64,000 nucleotides of DNA from Amycolatopsis sp. 2-15 (GCF_030285625.1 NZ_CP127294.1:3916001-3980000), one strand, 5' to 3'. Counted from the stretch's first letter, positions 16,358-25,139 are shown. Notes: generated by a model from the sequence alone, not told the origin. A program made the numbers and translations.

Positions 16358-17288
16358 GAGCTGTCCTGTAAGTCATCGAAGCCAGAGCACGATGGCGGCG
16401 ATGGTGAGTTCGGCTTGGTAGTAGGCGGCGCGTTTGGCGTAGCGGGTGGCGAGGTCTCGGAACTGTTTGAGCCGGTTGAAGCAGCGTTCGACCACGTTGC
16501 GCTGCTTGTAGACCTCGGCATCGAATGCCGGTGGTCGCCCGCCGCGGGAGCCTTTGGCCTTGCGGCGGGCGATCTGGTCGTCGCGTTCCGGGCTGATGAA
16601 CCTGATCCGCCGGATCTGCATCGCCTCGCGGGTCGAGGGATGCGAGTAGGCCTTGTCCGCGATCACCGTCTCCGGCCGGCACCGCGGACGTCCAGGGCCA
16701 TCGTGGGCGACGCGGATGCCGTCCAGCAGTGGCAGCAGTTGCGGATTGTCTCCCGCCTGGCCCGGGGTGAGCAGGATCCGTATCGGCAGGCCACGTCCTT
16801 CGACCGCGAGGTGGATCTTCGTGCTCAGTCCTCCGCGGGACCGCCCGAGTCTTTCCCCTTCGATGACGAGGGCTTCCACTTCGTCTGCGCATCCCCCTTT
16901 TTCCGGGCGCCGGCGGAGTGCTGGTGCGCCCGGACAACACTCGAGTCGACCGAGACGACCCATTCGAGGTCGCCGACGGCGTCGTCTTTCACGATGACGT
17001 GATCGAGGATCCGGCTCCACGTGCCGTCCTTGGTCCACAACCGCAGCCGTTCATGCGCGGTCTTCCAGGGTCCGTAGCGTTCGGGCAGGTCGCGCCACGG
17101 GGCGCCGGTGCGCAGTTTCCACAGGATCGCGTTGATGACTTGGCGGTGATCCCGCCACCGCCGGCCGCCGCCCTGCTGCGGCGGCAGCAACGGCTCGATC
17201 ACCGCCCACGCCTTGTCCGTCAACTCACCACGACCAACCACCGCGCATAGTTACCAGACACCCAGGTCAACCACTTACAGGACACGCC
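16358..17288 (-). mobile_element. IS5-family (IS427-group-like) insertion sequence
   Basis: A 931-bp element bounded by CTAG direct repeats (16354-16357 and 17289-17292). Its terminal inverted repeats are GAGCTGTCCTGTAAGT at the left and, on the other strand, GGCGTGTCCTGTAAGT at the right (13 of 16 matching, with a perfect 12-base inner block). It encodes one transposase in two overlapping frames. The size, the 4-bp CTAG target and the frameshifted DDE transposase fit the IS427 group of IS5. Intact repeats and ends suggest a fairly recent insertion. Confidence 0.92.
16373..17241 (-). CDS. IS5-family DDE transposase made by frameshift (OrfA/OrfB)
   Basis: OrfA (17241 down to 16825, 138 residues) begins MVGRGELTDKAWAVIEPLLP and holds the helix-turn-helix region and the first catalytic Asp in VVSVDSSVVRAH. 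OrfB, open in the -1 frame down to 16373, holds the second Asp in VIADKAYSHPS and the Glu in NVVERCFNRLKQFRDL. The frames overlap at an A5G5 run (GGAAAAAGGGGG on the coding strand, near 16900), which is a typical -1 slippage site in this group. A fusion through KKGGCADEVEALVIEGERLG gives a normal transposase of about 290 residues. All catalytic residues look intact, so the element may be active. Confidence 0.9.
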
Positions 17289-17301
17289 CTAGGCGGCACC
17301 G

Positions 17302-18069
17302 TCAGGCAGGGGGCCGGCGCAGGACGAGGCCGAGGTCGGCTCTGCCGTCGACGACCTCGGCCGAGAGTTCCGTGAGCCGGCGCTGGTGGGCCCGCGCGTA
17401 GCCGCGCAGGTGGCCGAACGCCTCGGCCATCGACACCCGGCCGTGTTCGGCCAGCATGCCCTTGGCCTGCTCGATCAGCACCCGGCTGTCCAACGCGGTC
17501 CGCAGCTGGGCGGAGAGCTGGTCCCCGTGTTCGATGGTGCGCTGCTGAAGGATCCCGATCGTCGCCACGTCGGCCAGGGCCTGCGCCAGAGCGAGGTCGT
17601 CGGCTCCTATGCCGCGCGGCTCGGTGCCCAGCAGCGTCAGTCCCCCGAGGACCTGTTCGCGCAGCCGCATCGGCAGCGCGTGGGCGGAGCGGAACCCGCA
17701 ATCGCGCGCCGCGGCGGCGAACCGAGGCCAACGGCGGGCCGAGGCCTGCAGGTCCGGGCTCGAAACCGGTTCGCCCGAGCGGACGCAGTCGACGCACGGG
17801 CCGGCGCCGGACTGCACCGCGAACAGCTCGAGCAGCTCCGCCCGGTGCGACGACGTCGCCACCACCTCCAGCCGGTCGTGCGCGCCGCGGAGGACCACCC
17901 CCGCCGCGGCGACGTCGACCAGGTCGACGACCTGCCCGGTGAGCATCCCGAGGAAGTCGACGACATCGAAATCGGCGGCAAGCGTGTCGGCAAGGGCGAC
18001 GAACGCGCGGGCGAGCCGCTGTTCCCGGTCGGCCAGGGGGCGGGCGGCCGGGTCGGAGTGGTCGTCCAT
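17302..18069 (-). CDS. GAF and ANTAR domain regulator (type B, single)
   Basis: A 255-residue type B protein with no type A partner next to it. It shows LARAFVALADTLAADFDVVDF, the GAF cysteine pair in PCVDCVRSG, AHALPMRLREQVLGGLTLL, the linker HGDQLSAQLRTALDSR and the ANTAR domain VLIEQAKGMLAEHGRVS to LTELSAEVVDGR. It converges on the type B gene at 15620, with the IS element between them. Start ATG at 18069 preceded by GGAGACAGGAGCAG. It is probably another nascent-RNA antiterminator; the target is unknown. Confidence 0.87.
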   Translation of the reverse strand: MDDHSDPAARPLADREQRLARAFVALADTLAADFDVVDFLGMLTGQVVDLVDVAAAGVVLRGAHDRLEVVATSSHRAELLELFAVQSGAGPCVDCVRSGEPVSSPDLQASARRWPRFAAAARDCGFRSAHALPMRLREQVLGGLTLLGTEPRGIGADDLALAQALADVATIGILQQRTIEHGDQLSAQLRTALDSRVLIEQAKGMLAEHGRVSMAEAFGHLRGYARAHQRRLTELSAEVVDGRADLGLVLRRPPA

Positions 18070-18306
18070 GGCTCTGCTCCTGTCTCCGGCGAGGTCCAGG
18101 CACCAGGAAGCCTGCCAGGGTACGCGCGGACTGCCCGGCGGACCACCGAGCAGCGCGCCCGCCGCGGGCGATTCCGCGCCGGAACGCCCGGGCGCTGACG
18201 GGCTCAGCGCGTGGTGAGGCCGTCGAAAACAGTGTCCACAAGAGAGCGGACGTACGGCCGTCGATCGTCTCCGGGCGGATCTCGGCTCGGCGGCACCGCG
18301 CTATTT

Positions 18307-18326
18307 GCACCGATCGTTCTCAATAG
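18307..18326 (+). promoter_or_regulatory. Shared operator/promoter motif, site 1 (SDR gene)
   Basis: GCACCGATCGTTCTCAATAG, 18 of 20 identical to the site at 27591-27610 and sharing 12 exact bases with 25855-25866. Its core ACCGATCGTT is an 8-of-10 palindrome. It lies about 100 bp upstream of the SDR gene at 18425, and GATAC just downstream could be part of a -10 box. It is a probable TetR-type operator. Confidence 0.55.
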
Positions 18327-18424
18327 GATACGGTGACGAAGCTCGGGCTGGAACTCCGGGGCACCGCGGCCGCACACATCCTCCGTCCGGCAACAGGAAC
18401 AGACCCACACCAGAGAGGGAAGTC

Positions 18425-19102
18425 GTGGACTTCACGAAAACCGTGGCCGTTGTGACCGGTGGCAACCGTGGCCTCGGCCTGCGGTTCGCCGAGCAGCTCA
18501 TCGAGCGCGGCGCGAAGGTATACGCCGCCGCGCGCCGTCCGGAGGCCGTCGAGCTCGCCGGAGCTGTGCCGCTCAGGCTCGACCTCACCGACCAGGCGTC
18601 GATCGGGGAAGCGGCGGCGCTCGCGTCCGACGCGACTTTCCTCATCAACAACGCGGGTATTTCAACGCACACCGCACTGATCGACGGCTCGTTCGACAAC
18701 ATCCGGCTCGAGATGGAGACCCACTACTTCGGCACGCTCGCGGCCACTCGCGCGTTCGCGCCGGTGATCGAGCGCAACGGCGGGGGTGCGGTGCTCAACA
18801 TCCTCTCGGTGCTCAGCTGGGTGCACGTCTCGGCGTACGGCGCGTACTGCGCGGCCAAGAGCGCCTCCTGGGCGATGAGCAACGTGCTGCGCGAGGAGCT
18901 CAGGCCCAAGGGGATCCACGTCGCGTCGCTGCACGTCGGCTACATGGCCACCGACATGGCCGACTACGTCGCGCCGGAGGACAAAGTGGACCCGGCCGCC
19001 GTGGCGAAGGCCGGGCTCGACGGTGTCGCCGCCGGTGCCAACGAGATCATCGCCGACGAGAAGAGCCGACGGGCCAAGGAAAATCTCGGCGTCGCGCTCT
19101 GA
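18425..19102 (+). CDS. Short-chain dehydrogenase/reductase (SDR) family oxidoreductase
   Basis: A 225-residue SDR. The GTG at 18425 has AGAGAGGGA upstream; earlier in-frame codons lie in the operator region. Landmarks: the NAD(P)-binding TGGNRGLG (about residues 11-18), an Arg-rich AARRPEAVE after beta-2 suggesting NADP preference, NNAGIS, the catalytic Ser in LSVLSW and Y-x3-K in YGAYCAAKSA. The C-terminus is short and cytosolic. Substrate unknown. It carries the operator shared with the TetR at 27641 and the nitroreductase at 25168, so these may form one small regulon for reactive carbonyl or quinone stress (inference). Confidence 0.85.
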   Translation: MDFTKTVAVVTGGNRGLGLRFAEQLIERGAKVYAAARRPEAVELAGAVPLRLDLTDQASIGEAAALASDATFLINNAGISTHTALIDGSFDNIRLEMETHYFGTLAATRAFAPVIERNGGGAVLNILSVLSWVHVSAYGAYCAAKSASWAMSNVLREELRPKGIHVASLHVGYMATDMADYVAPEDKVDPAAVAKAGLDGVAAGANEIIADEKSRRAKENLGVAL

Positions 19103-19126
19103 TCGTGGAGTGGTGTCGACGGGCCG

Positions 19127-19810
19127 TCAGGCAACCGGACCGCTGTTTTCCGTTGCCAGGCCGGCCCGCACGGCGAGCAAGGCGGCCTGCGTCCGCGATG
19201 TGACCGCGAGCTTCCCCAGCAGGTTGCTCACATGGGTGCGCGCGGTGCGCTCGGTGATCCCGAGCCGGGTCGCGATCTGCCGGTTCGACTGTCCCGAAGC
19301 GATGAGGCTCAGCACCTCGCGCTCCCTCGACGTCAGGACATCGAGGGAGCGCGAAGTCTGCTCCGCGGGCTCGGTCAGCCCGCGCGTGACGGCCGCGTCC
19401 AGGTACAGCTCGCCCCGCAGAGCGGCGTGGACGGCCGAGACGACCTCGTCGGAGTCGGCGTCCTTGAGGAGGTACCCCGACACTCCGGCTTCGAGCGAGC
19501 CCTTGACCTGTTCCCGCTCGCTGTAACTGGTCATGATCAGGACCTTGACCGAGGGATGGCGCTGCGAGATGCGCAAGCTCGTCTGGATGCCGTCGATGCC
19601 GGGCATGACCAGGTCCATCAGGATCACGTCGGGAGCTTGTCCTTCGCCGGCCAGCTCGGCCAGGAGGTCCAGGGCGGCCGACCCGTTCGCCGCCTCGGCC
19701 ACGACTTCGAGGCCCGGGACCTCGCTGAGGTAGGAGCGCAGCCCGGCGCGCACGACCGCGTGGTCGTCGACGAGCATCAATCGGATCGCCTCGGCGGGCA
19801 CGGTACTCAA
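19127..19810 (-). CDS. NarL/LuxR-type response regulator
   Basis: A 227-residue two-component response regulator. The receiver domain (about 8-130) has the acidic pocket LMLVDDHAVVRAG, the phospho-acceptor Asp in VILMDLVMPGIDG and the Lys in GYLLKDA. The C-terminal GerE/LuxR helix-turn-helix (about 155-215) has LTSREREVLSLIASG, NRQIATRLGI and THVSNLLGKL. The start overlaps the stop of the histidine kinase gene (ATGA at 19807-19810), so the two are co-translated. A likely target is the adjacent aromatic oxygenase operon or the promoter of the pair itself, but no matching sites were confirmed. Confidence 0.92.
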   Translation of the reverse strand: MSTVPAEAIRLMLVDDHAVVRAGLRSYLSEVPGLEVVAEAANGSAALDLLAELAGEGQAPDVILMDLVMPGIDGIQTSLRISQRHPSVKVLIMTSYSEREQVKGSLEAGVSGYLLKDADSDEVVSAVHAALRGELYLDAAVTRGLTEPAEQTSRSLDVLTSREREVLSLIASGQSNRQIATRLGITERTARTHVSNLLGKLAVTSRTQAALLAVRAGLATENSGPVA

Positions 19811-21069
19811 CGGGTGCCGCCCGGGAAGTCGTCGCGGGGCCGCCAGTCGATGTCGACCCGGTCGGCGGAGTTCGGCGACACCTGCGACACCTCGGTGCAG
19901 AACTCGAGCCGGACGAGAGCGCCCTCTCCGGGGCCGGTCAGGATGGTGAGCGTGCCGCCGAGCCGGCCGGCCCGTTCGCTCATCGAGTTCAGTCCTATGT
20001 GGCCCGGACGGTGGGCCCGTTCCTCGAAACCCACGCCGTCGTCGGAGACTTCCACGATGAGGAAGGTGCGCGCGTCTTCGTCACGGCGCTGGGTGAAACG
20101 CACCACCGCGTGGCGGGCCCTCGCGTGTTTGACCACGTTGTGGAACATCTCCCGCACCAGATACCACACGTCCTCACGTTGGTCCGGCAGCAGCGCGGGT
20201 TCACCCACCTCGTCGACGACTTTGACGTCGAGGCCGGTGCCGCTGCTCGCTTCGGTCACCCATTCCCTTGTGGACGCGACGAGCGACCGCTCGTCGAGCT
20301 CCGGCGCGCGCAGCTCCGCGACCATGGACCGCAAGGTTTTCATCACCGAGTACGACAAGTCCACGACTTGGGCGGCGTCGGAGCGGATCTTGGCGGCCGC
20401 CTCCGCGTCGGGTGCCTTGCTCGCCAAACCGATGGCGCGGGCGTGCATGGACAAGGAGAACATGTCCTGCACGATGGAGTCGTGCAGATCGCGTGCCAAT
20501 TTGCGGCGCTCCCTCACAGCGGCCTGCTCTCGCCCGTCGACGATCATGCCGGCGTGGTCGATGGTCACCGCCGCCTGGTCCACCACCGCGGCGAGGAACG
20601 ACAGGTCATCGGGATCGGGTTCACGGCCCGGTGGGTAGAAGGCACTCAGGTACCCGACGACGCCGTCGCGCGAGAGCAGCGGTGCGGCCACGAAAGTCTC
20701 CCAGGTGGTCGCCGCGTGGACCGCCCGAAGGGGCCGCCACAACGGATCGCGGGTGAAAGTGTTCCAGCGCCCGGCCACGACGACGGGCCGCCGTTGTGCC
20801 ATCGCGCTGAGCGAGACCAGTTCGGCACCGAGCGCTTGGCACTCGGCGATCCGATCACTCAGCTCCTCCGCGCTTCCGGGAAGCCCGGCGAGAGCGCCGA
20901 GGGGCTTCTCACGGCCGGCCGGGTCGCTGAGCCTCAGGTGCACCGCGGCCAAGCCGACGGAACGGCGGATTTCCGTGGCCAGGGCGGCCAGCGTCTGCGC
21001 GAACGAGTCCGATTCGGCCAGGCTCGCCGCCACCCGGGCCAGCGCCCGGAGATCCTCTTCAGTGGCCAT
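19807..21069 (-). CDS. GAF-domain sensor histidine kinase (NarL-partner type)
   Basis: A 420-residue soluble histidine kinase; no transmembrane segment is seen. An N-terminal GAF domain (about 10-175; VGLAAVHLRLSDPAG, FVAAPLLSRDGVVGYLSAFY) precedes a HisKA_3 dimerisation domain with the phospho-accepting His in RDLHDSIVQDMF (about residue 198). The HATPase domain then shows HNVVKHARA (N box), VSDDGVGF (G1) and GHIGLNSMSERA (G2). It would sense a cytosolic ligand or redox signal and phosphorylate the response regulator at 19127. Family relatives include DevS/NarX-like kinases; no haem-binding residue can be assigned here. It lies downstream of the reductase gene at 21206, 136 bp away, on the same strand. 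Confidence 0.9.
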   Translation of the reverse strand: MATEEDLRALARVAASLAESDSFAQTLAALATEIRRSVGLAAVHLRLSDPAGREKPLGALAGLPGSAEELSDRIAECQALGAELVSLSAMAQRRPVVVAGRWNTFTRDPLWRPLRAVHAATTWETFVAAPLLSRDGVVGYLSAFYPPGREPDPDDLSFLAAVVDQAAVTIDHAGMIVDGREQAAVRERRKLARDLHDSIVQDMFSLSMHARAIGLASKAPDAEAAAKIRSDAAQVVDLSYSVMKTLRSMVAELRAPELDERSLVASTREWVTEASSGTGLDVKVVDEVGEPALLPDQREDVWYLVREMFHNVVKHARARHAVVRFTQRRDEDARTFLIVEVSDDGVGFEERAHRPGHIGLNSMSERAGRLGGTLTILTGPGEGALVRLEFCTEVSQVSPNSADRVDIDWRPRDDFPGGTR

Positions 21070-21205
21070 GCCGATCCGGTTTTTTGAGCGAAGGATCCAC
21101 GGTCAAACCTCATCCGTACCACGGCGTTGTCGTGCACCCGACGCTACACGAGGAGTGGGCGCGAAACCGCTTTCTCCGCACCGGATCCGCGCGGCAGGAC
21201 CAGCA

Positions 21206-22168
21206 TCACAGCGCGAGCACCAGCCGCGGGCACGCCGCCCGCGAAACGCAGATCATCATCGTCTTCCCCTCCGCTCGTTCTTCCTCGTCGAGCAGGGAAT
21301 CCCGGTGCTCCGGCGTGCCGGCCACGACCTCGGTTTCGCAGGTCCCGCAGGTGCCTTGCTCACAGGAATAGCGCACCCGCACACCGGCTTCCTCCACCGC
21401 CTTCAGGACGGACTTGCCGGGTGGGACCGTCACGGTGAGACCACTCACCGTGAGCTCGACCTCGAACGTGGCCTCTTCGGCTGACGCGGGTGCGGCGCGA
21501 GGCACGAACCGCTCGAGCCGCAGGGAGCCAGCACGCCAAGCCGCACAACGCGCTTCGGCGGCGAGCAGGAGCGGTTCCGGCCCGCAGCAGTAGACGAGGG
21601 TGTCGTCGCGCGGCTCGGCGAGCCAGCTGTCCAGGTCGAGCCGGCCGAGTTCGTCCTCCGGGCACAGGATCACCTTGTCGCCGTAGGCCTGTGTGAGCTG
21701 TTCGGCGAAGGCCATCGACCGGCGGGTGCGGCCCCCGTACAGCAGTTGCCACCGCGCGCCGGCCTTCTCGGCGGCGGCGATCATCGGCACGATCGGCGTG
21801 ATGCCGATCCCACCGGCGACGAACCGGTACCGCGCGGCCGGCAACAGCGGGAAGTTGTTGCGCGGACCGCGGACCCGCACTGGTGAGCCGTCGGTCAGCT
21901 CGTCGTGCACGTGCCGGGACCCACCGCGGCTCTCTCGTTCGCGCAGCACCGCGAGCCGCCAGACGTCCCGCTCGCCGGGGTCACCGCACAGCGAGTACTG
22001 CCGGACGAGTCCTTCCCGGAGGATGAGGTCCACATGGCTGCCCGGTTCCCAAGCGGGGAGCTCACCGCCGGCAGCACTCGCGAGCACCAGCTCGGCCACC
22101 TCGGGGGTGAGCGCGGTCCGCTTGCGCACCACGAGGTCGAGCTCGGTCTCCTGAGCTGTCGCGTTCAT
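21206..22168 (-). CDS. Phthalate-dioxygenase-reductase-type flavin/2Fe-2S reductase
   Basis: A 320-residue electron-transfer protein of the class IA (PDR) type, ATG at 22168. The N-terminal flavin domain has SHVDL and RQYSLCGDP; the NAD domain has VAGGIGITPIVPMI and YCCGPEPLL; and a C-terminal plant-type ferredoxin domain has the C-x4-C-x2-C set in SCEQGTCGTCETEV plus a fourth Cys in MMICVS. It takes electrons from NADH to the Rieske oxygenase encoded just upstream (22249-23487). Relatives include phthalate and vanillate demethylase reductases. The gene order oxygenase then reductase, 80 bp apart, supports one operon. Confidence 0.92.
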   Translation of the reverse strand: MNATAQETELDLVVRKRTALTPEVAELVLASAAGGELPAWEPGSHVDLILREGLVRQYSLCGDPGERDVWRLAVLRERESRGGSRHVHDELTDGSPVRVRGPRNNFPLLPAARYRFVAGGIGITPIVPMIAAAEKAGARWQLLYGGRTRRSMAFAEQLTQAYGDKVILCPEDELGRLDLDSWLAEPRDDTLVYCCGPEPLLLAAEARCAAWRAGSLRLERFVPRAAPASAEEATFEVELTVSGLTVTVPPGKSVLKAVEEAGVRVRYSCEQGTCGTCETEVVAGTPEHRDSLLDEEERAEGKTMMICVSRAACPRLVLAL

Positions 22169-22248
22169 CGGGGTCACCTTCACATCGATTTTTCGCAGGG
22201 CGCGCGGCCGGGCCGGGCAGGAACCCGCCGGCCCGGCCGCGGAACGGG

Positions 22249-23487
22249 TCAGGTGGCGGTGTTGCCGGGCACCAAGGTCTGCCAGGGAGTTCCCTCGGGG
22301 ATCACTCCGGAGCCCGCGGTGTACTTCGCCCAGTCGACGGAGCCGTCCAGGCCCACCGGGTCTTCGCCGGCTTCGAGGCGGCGCGCGGCCTCGATCAGCA
22401 GCCGGCGCATCCGCACCACGGCCACGTCGGCCGCGACCAGGTGCTCCTTCGACCGGTCGACGATGTCGTCCATCGAGTCCGTGACCAGGGCGTCCTGGGG
22501 GATGAGCCCGGGAACGCCCGAGAACGACGTGCCCGCCGCCATGGCCTCCCGGTCCTGGACCGGGCTCAGGAGGTAGTCGGGCGCCTGGACGTCCTCGAGA
22601 CTGCGCCAGTGCAGCCACTCGGCCTTGTCGAGGGGCTTCTCCGGATCGCCGGTGACCACGTACGTGCAGGTGTGGGTGTCGTCGATCGGCACGTACAGGA
22701 AGCCGAGGTTCATCGGGGGGATCAGCGCCTGGAAGGGCATGATGAACGGGGTGACCCGGACGTAGGACTTGCCCTCCTGGTCGCCCTTGAGCTTGCGGAT
22801 CGCGGCGTAGTGGAAGCCGAACGCCGTGTCCTCGACCTCGAGCAGCGGAGCGTCGTCGGTCGTGGGGAAGCGGTCGCGCCCGATGCCGTCCGGGTCGTAG
22901 GTGCCGGTCCGGGCCAGCGCGACCTCGGTCTGGTGCAGGAGGCCGACGTGGGATGAGTCGATCTCCCCTTCGACGCCCTGGATGAAGGAGCCGCGCAGCA
23001 CCATCTTCGTGGTGACCAGGTTCTCCGGTGGCACGTTCATCCACACGTAGCTGGGCGGGGGTGGTTGCTTGTCCGCCGGGCCCAGGTACACCCACACGAT
23101 CTGGCCGGCCTCGTGGACCGGGTGCGCCGGCGCGCGCAACCGCTTGCGGAAGCGGGAGTCCGGCAGGTTGGGCGTTTCGTGGATCGATCCGTCGGCCCCG
23201 AACTTCCACCCGTGGTACAAGCAGCGGATCCCGCAGTCCTCGACGCGTCCGATGGCCAGCGAGGCACCGCGGTGCATGCACTTCTCGTCCAGCACCCCGA
23301 CGGTGCCGGAGGAATCGCGGAAGACGACGAAGTCTTCACCCACCACCCGGAACTTCCGCGGGGGCGAGTCCGGTTCGGCCACGTCGCTCGAAAGGCAGAT
23401 CGGCAGCCAGTACCGGCGCAGCAGCGCCCCCATCGCCGTGCCCGGTCCGACCCGGCACAGGTATTCGTTTTCCTCCGACGTCAACAT
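22249..23487 (-). CDS. Rieske non-haem iron oxygenase, alpha subunit
   Basis: A 412-residue oxygenase from the ATG at 23487 (MLTSEENEYLCRVG). Rieske cluster ligands are C70-x-H72 (CMHRGASLA) and C89-x2-H92 (CLYHGWKF). The mononuclear iron site is in the EIDSSHVGLLH segment (Asp and two His). The N-terminal MGALLRRYWLPICLSSDV is typical of the phthalate 4,5-dioxygenase/aromatic demethylase group. The substrate is probably an aromatic acid or aryl ether; the neighbouring PcaD-PcaC fusion suggests that products enter the beta-ketoadipate route. The start overlaps the stop region of the small upstream gene by 7 bases. Confidence 0.92.
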   Translation of the reverse strand: MLTSEENEYLCRVGPGTAMGALLRRYWLPICLSSDVAEPDSPPRKFRVVGEDFVVFRDSSGTVGVLDEKCMHRGASLAIGRVEDCGIRCLYHGWKFGADGSIHETPNLPDSRFRKRLRAPAHPVHEAGQIVWVYLGPADKQPPPPSYVWMNVPPENLVTTKMVLRGSFIQGVEGEIDSSHVGLLHQTEVALARTGTYDPDGIGRDRFPTTDDAPLLEVEDTAFGFHYAAIRKLKGDQEGKSYVRVTPFIMPFQALIPPMNLGFLYVPIDDTHTCTYVVTGDPEKPLDKAEWLHWRSLEDVQAPDYLLSPVQDREAMAAGTSFSGVPGLIPQDALVTDSMDDIVDRSKEHLVAADVAVVRMRRLLIEAARRLEAGEDPVGLDGSVDWAKYTAGSGVIPEGTPWQTLVPGNTAT

Positions 23488-23738
23488 TGTTGCTCCTGTC
23501 CTGGATTGCGCTGCCACGTCACCGTTGTCGCCTCGCCTCGGAGCGAGGGGTCGGCCACCACCACGAGGTCGAGCAGCATGAGCGGGTTACCGCGGGACAC
23601 CTCGACCTGCTTCAGCCGGGAGATGGTCGCGAACGCGGAATCGCTGACGTGCAGCTCCGCCGGGTGTTTCCGCCCGTCGTGGTAACCGTCGAGGATCGCG
23701 GTGCACGCACCATCCAGGAGATGGACGATCGATGTCAT
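23481..23738 (-). CDS. Small protein encoded ahead of the Rieske oxygenase
   Basis: An 85-residue protein, ATG at 23738 behind a strong AGGAGGCG site. It begins TSIVHLLDGACTAILDGYHDGRK and continues HVSDSAFATISRLKQVEVSR. I do not recognise a family. The overlap with the oxygenase start and the strong ribosome site indicate that it is translated as the first cistron. It may be an accessory or substrate-related subunit; the size and His/Asp content do not resemble the usual beta subunit. Confidence 0.6.
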   Translation of the reverse strand: MTSIVHLLDGACTAILDGYHDGRKHPAELHVSDSAFATISRLKQVEVSRGNPLMLLDLVVVADPSLRGEATTVTWQRNPGQEQQC

Positions 23739-23817
23739 TGTGCGCCTCCTGTAAACACGAAGACGACATTAAGAACCTGCGGAAACCCGCACAATCCGAC
23801 TTTGCTCCGCCGCGGGG

Positions 23818-23848
23818 TACGTCATTGTTCCCGTGCGCCTACGTCATT
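23818..23848. promoter_or_regulatory. Direct repeat TACGTCATT, 22 bp apart, in the divergent promoter
   Basis: Identical TACGTCATT 9-mers at 23818-23826 and 23840-23848, spaced exactly two helical turns, midway between the oxygenase operon (start 23738) and the pcaDC-type gene (start 23970). The spacing and position suggest an operator that controls both divergent units. Confidence 0.5.
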
Positions 23849-23969
23849 TGGCCGAGAAGAACGGGGTCGACCATTTCGAAAAGTGTGATCCGGCTCGTCT
23901 CCGTTGACTGATCTCCGTGAGACGGGCGAAGCTGCAGATCCGACCAATCCCACCCGGAAGAGGCACCCG

Positions 23970-25139
23970 ATGACTGGCTTGCACCACCGCGTCGAGGGCA
24001 CGGCCGGAGGGCGGCCGCTGATTCTCGCGCCGTCGCTCGGCACTTCCTCGGCGGTGTGGGACGCGCAGGTGCCGGCGCTGGCTCGTCGTCGACGCGTGAT
24101 CCGCTTCGATCTGCCCGGGCACGGCGGCTCCCCGGCCGGGCTCCTGCGCGAGGGGGCCACGGTCGCCGATCTCGCCGGCCTCGTGCTGGCGCTGGCGGAC
24201 CGGCTCGGCGTCGACCGGTTCGCCTACGCCGGGATCTCCCTCGGCGGCGCTGTCGGCTCCTGGCTGGCCGTGCACCACCCCGACCGGGTTGCGTCGCTCG
24301 CGTTGATCTGCACCTCGGCTCGCTTCGCCGACGCCGGGCAATGGGTCCAGCGGGCGAGCAGCGTCCGGGCCGCCGGGACCGGCCCGCTCGCCGACACGGC
24401 GGCCGGCCGGTGGTTCACCCCCGCGTTCGCGAACTCGCCCGCGGCCCAGGCCCTGGTGGCCGATCTGCGCGGGGCGGACCCGGCTTCCTACGCCGCGTGC
24501 TGCGACGCCCTTGCCCCGTTCGACCTCCGCGCCGAACTGCCCCGGATCAGCGCCCCCACCCTGGTGGTGGCCGGGCGCGCCGATCTCGCGACGCCGATCG
24601 CCGACGCCCGCGAACTGGCCGACCGGATTCCCGGTGCGAGCCTCGTCGAGATCGCCGGCGCGGCACATCTGGCCGCGGTCGAGCGGCCTTCGGCGGTCCT
24701 GACCGCACTGCTCGAGCACCTCGACACCGACGCCGGCTCAGCCGTCCCCACCGACGACGCCTCCCGGTACGCCGCCGGCCTGGCCACCCGCCGGTCCGTC
24801 CTCGGCGACGCCCACGTGGATCGCGCGGTCGCCCGCACCACCGCCTTCACCTCAGGTTTCCAGGACTTCATCACCCGCTACGCCTGGGGCGAGATCTGGA
24901 CCCGGCCCGGGCTGTCGCGGGAGACCCGCCGCTGCCTGACCTTGACGGCGATGATCGCCACCGGCCGCCACGACGAGTTCGCCCTGCACGTGCGCGCGGG
25001 GCTGCAGGACGGCCTGACGCCCGAAGTCATCGAGGAAGTGTTGCTGCAATCGGCCGTCTACTGCGGTGTCCCGGCCGCCAACACCGCGTTCGGCATCGCC
25101 GACCGGATCATCGCCGAGGAAACCGGAAGCGCCGGCTGA
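23970..25139 (+). CDS. pcaL: Fused 3-oxoadipate enol-lactonase and 4-carboxymuconolactone decarboxylase
   Basis: A 389-residue bifunctional PcaD-PcaC fusion, known in actinobacteria as PcaL. I use the ATG at 23970 (MTGLHHRVEG), with GAAGAGG upstream. Residues about 1-255 are an alpha/beta hydrolase with the nucleophile elbow GISLGG, an oxyanion segment LAPSLGTSS and a C-terminal His in GAAHLAAVE. Residues about 265-389 are a carboxymuconolactone decarboxylase domain (RRSVLGDAHVDRA, WGEIWTRPGLSRETR, then AVYCGVPAANTAF). Together they turn 4-carboxymuconolactone into 3-oxoadipate in the protocatechuate branch. The rest of the pca genes are absent from the window. It is divergent from the Rieske operon. 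Confidence 0.92.
   Translation: MTGLHHRVEGTAGGRPLILAPSLGTSSAVWDAQVPALARRRRVIRFDLPGHGGSPAGLLREGATVADLAGLVLALADRLGVDRFAYAGISLGGAVGSWLAVHHPDRVASLALICTSARFADAGQWVQRASSVRAAGTGPLADTAAGRWFTPAFANSPAAQALVADLRGADPASYAACCDALAPFDLRAELPRISAPTLVVAGRADLATPIADARELADRIPGASLVEIAGAAHLAAVERPSAVLTALLEHLDTDAGSAVPTDDASRYAAGLATRRSVLGDAHVDRAVARTTAFTSGFQDFITRYAWGEIWTRPGLSRETRRCLTLTAMIATGRHDEFALHVRAGLQDGLTPEVIEEVLLQSAVYCGVPAANTAFGIADRIIAEETGSAG

Noticed and set aside
23818..23848. NarL-heptamer sites for the nearby response regulator
   Set aside because: TACGTCAT does not fit the TACYYMT consensus, so I do not assign the repeats to that regulator.
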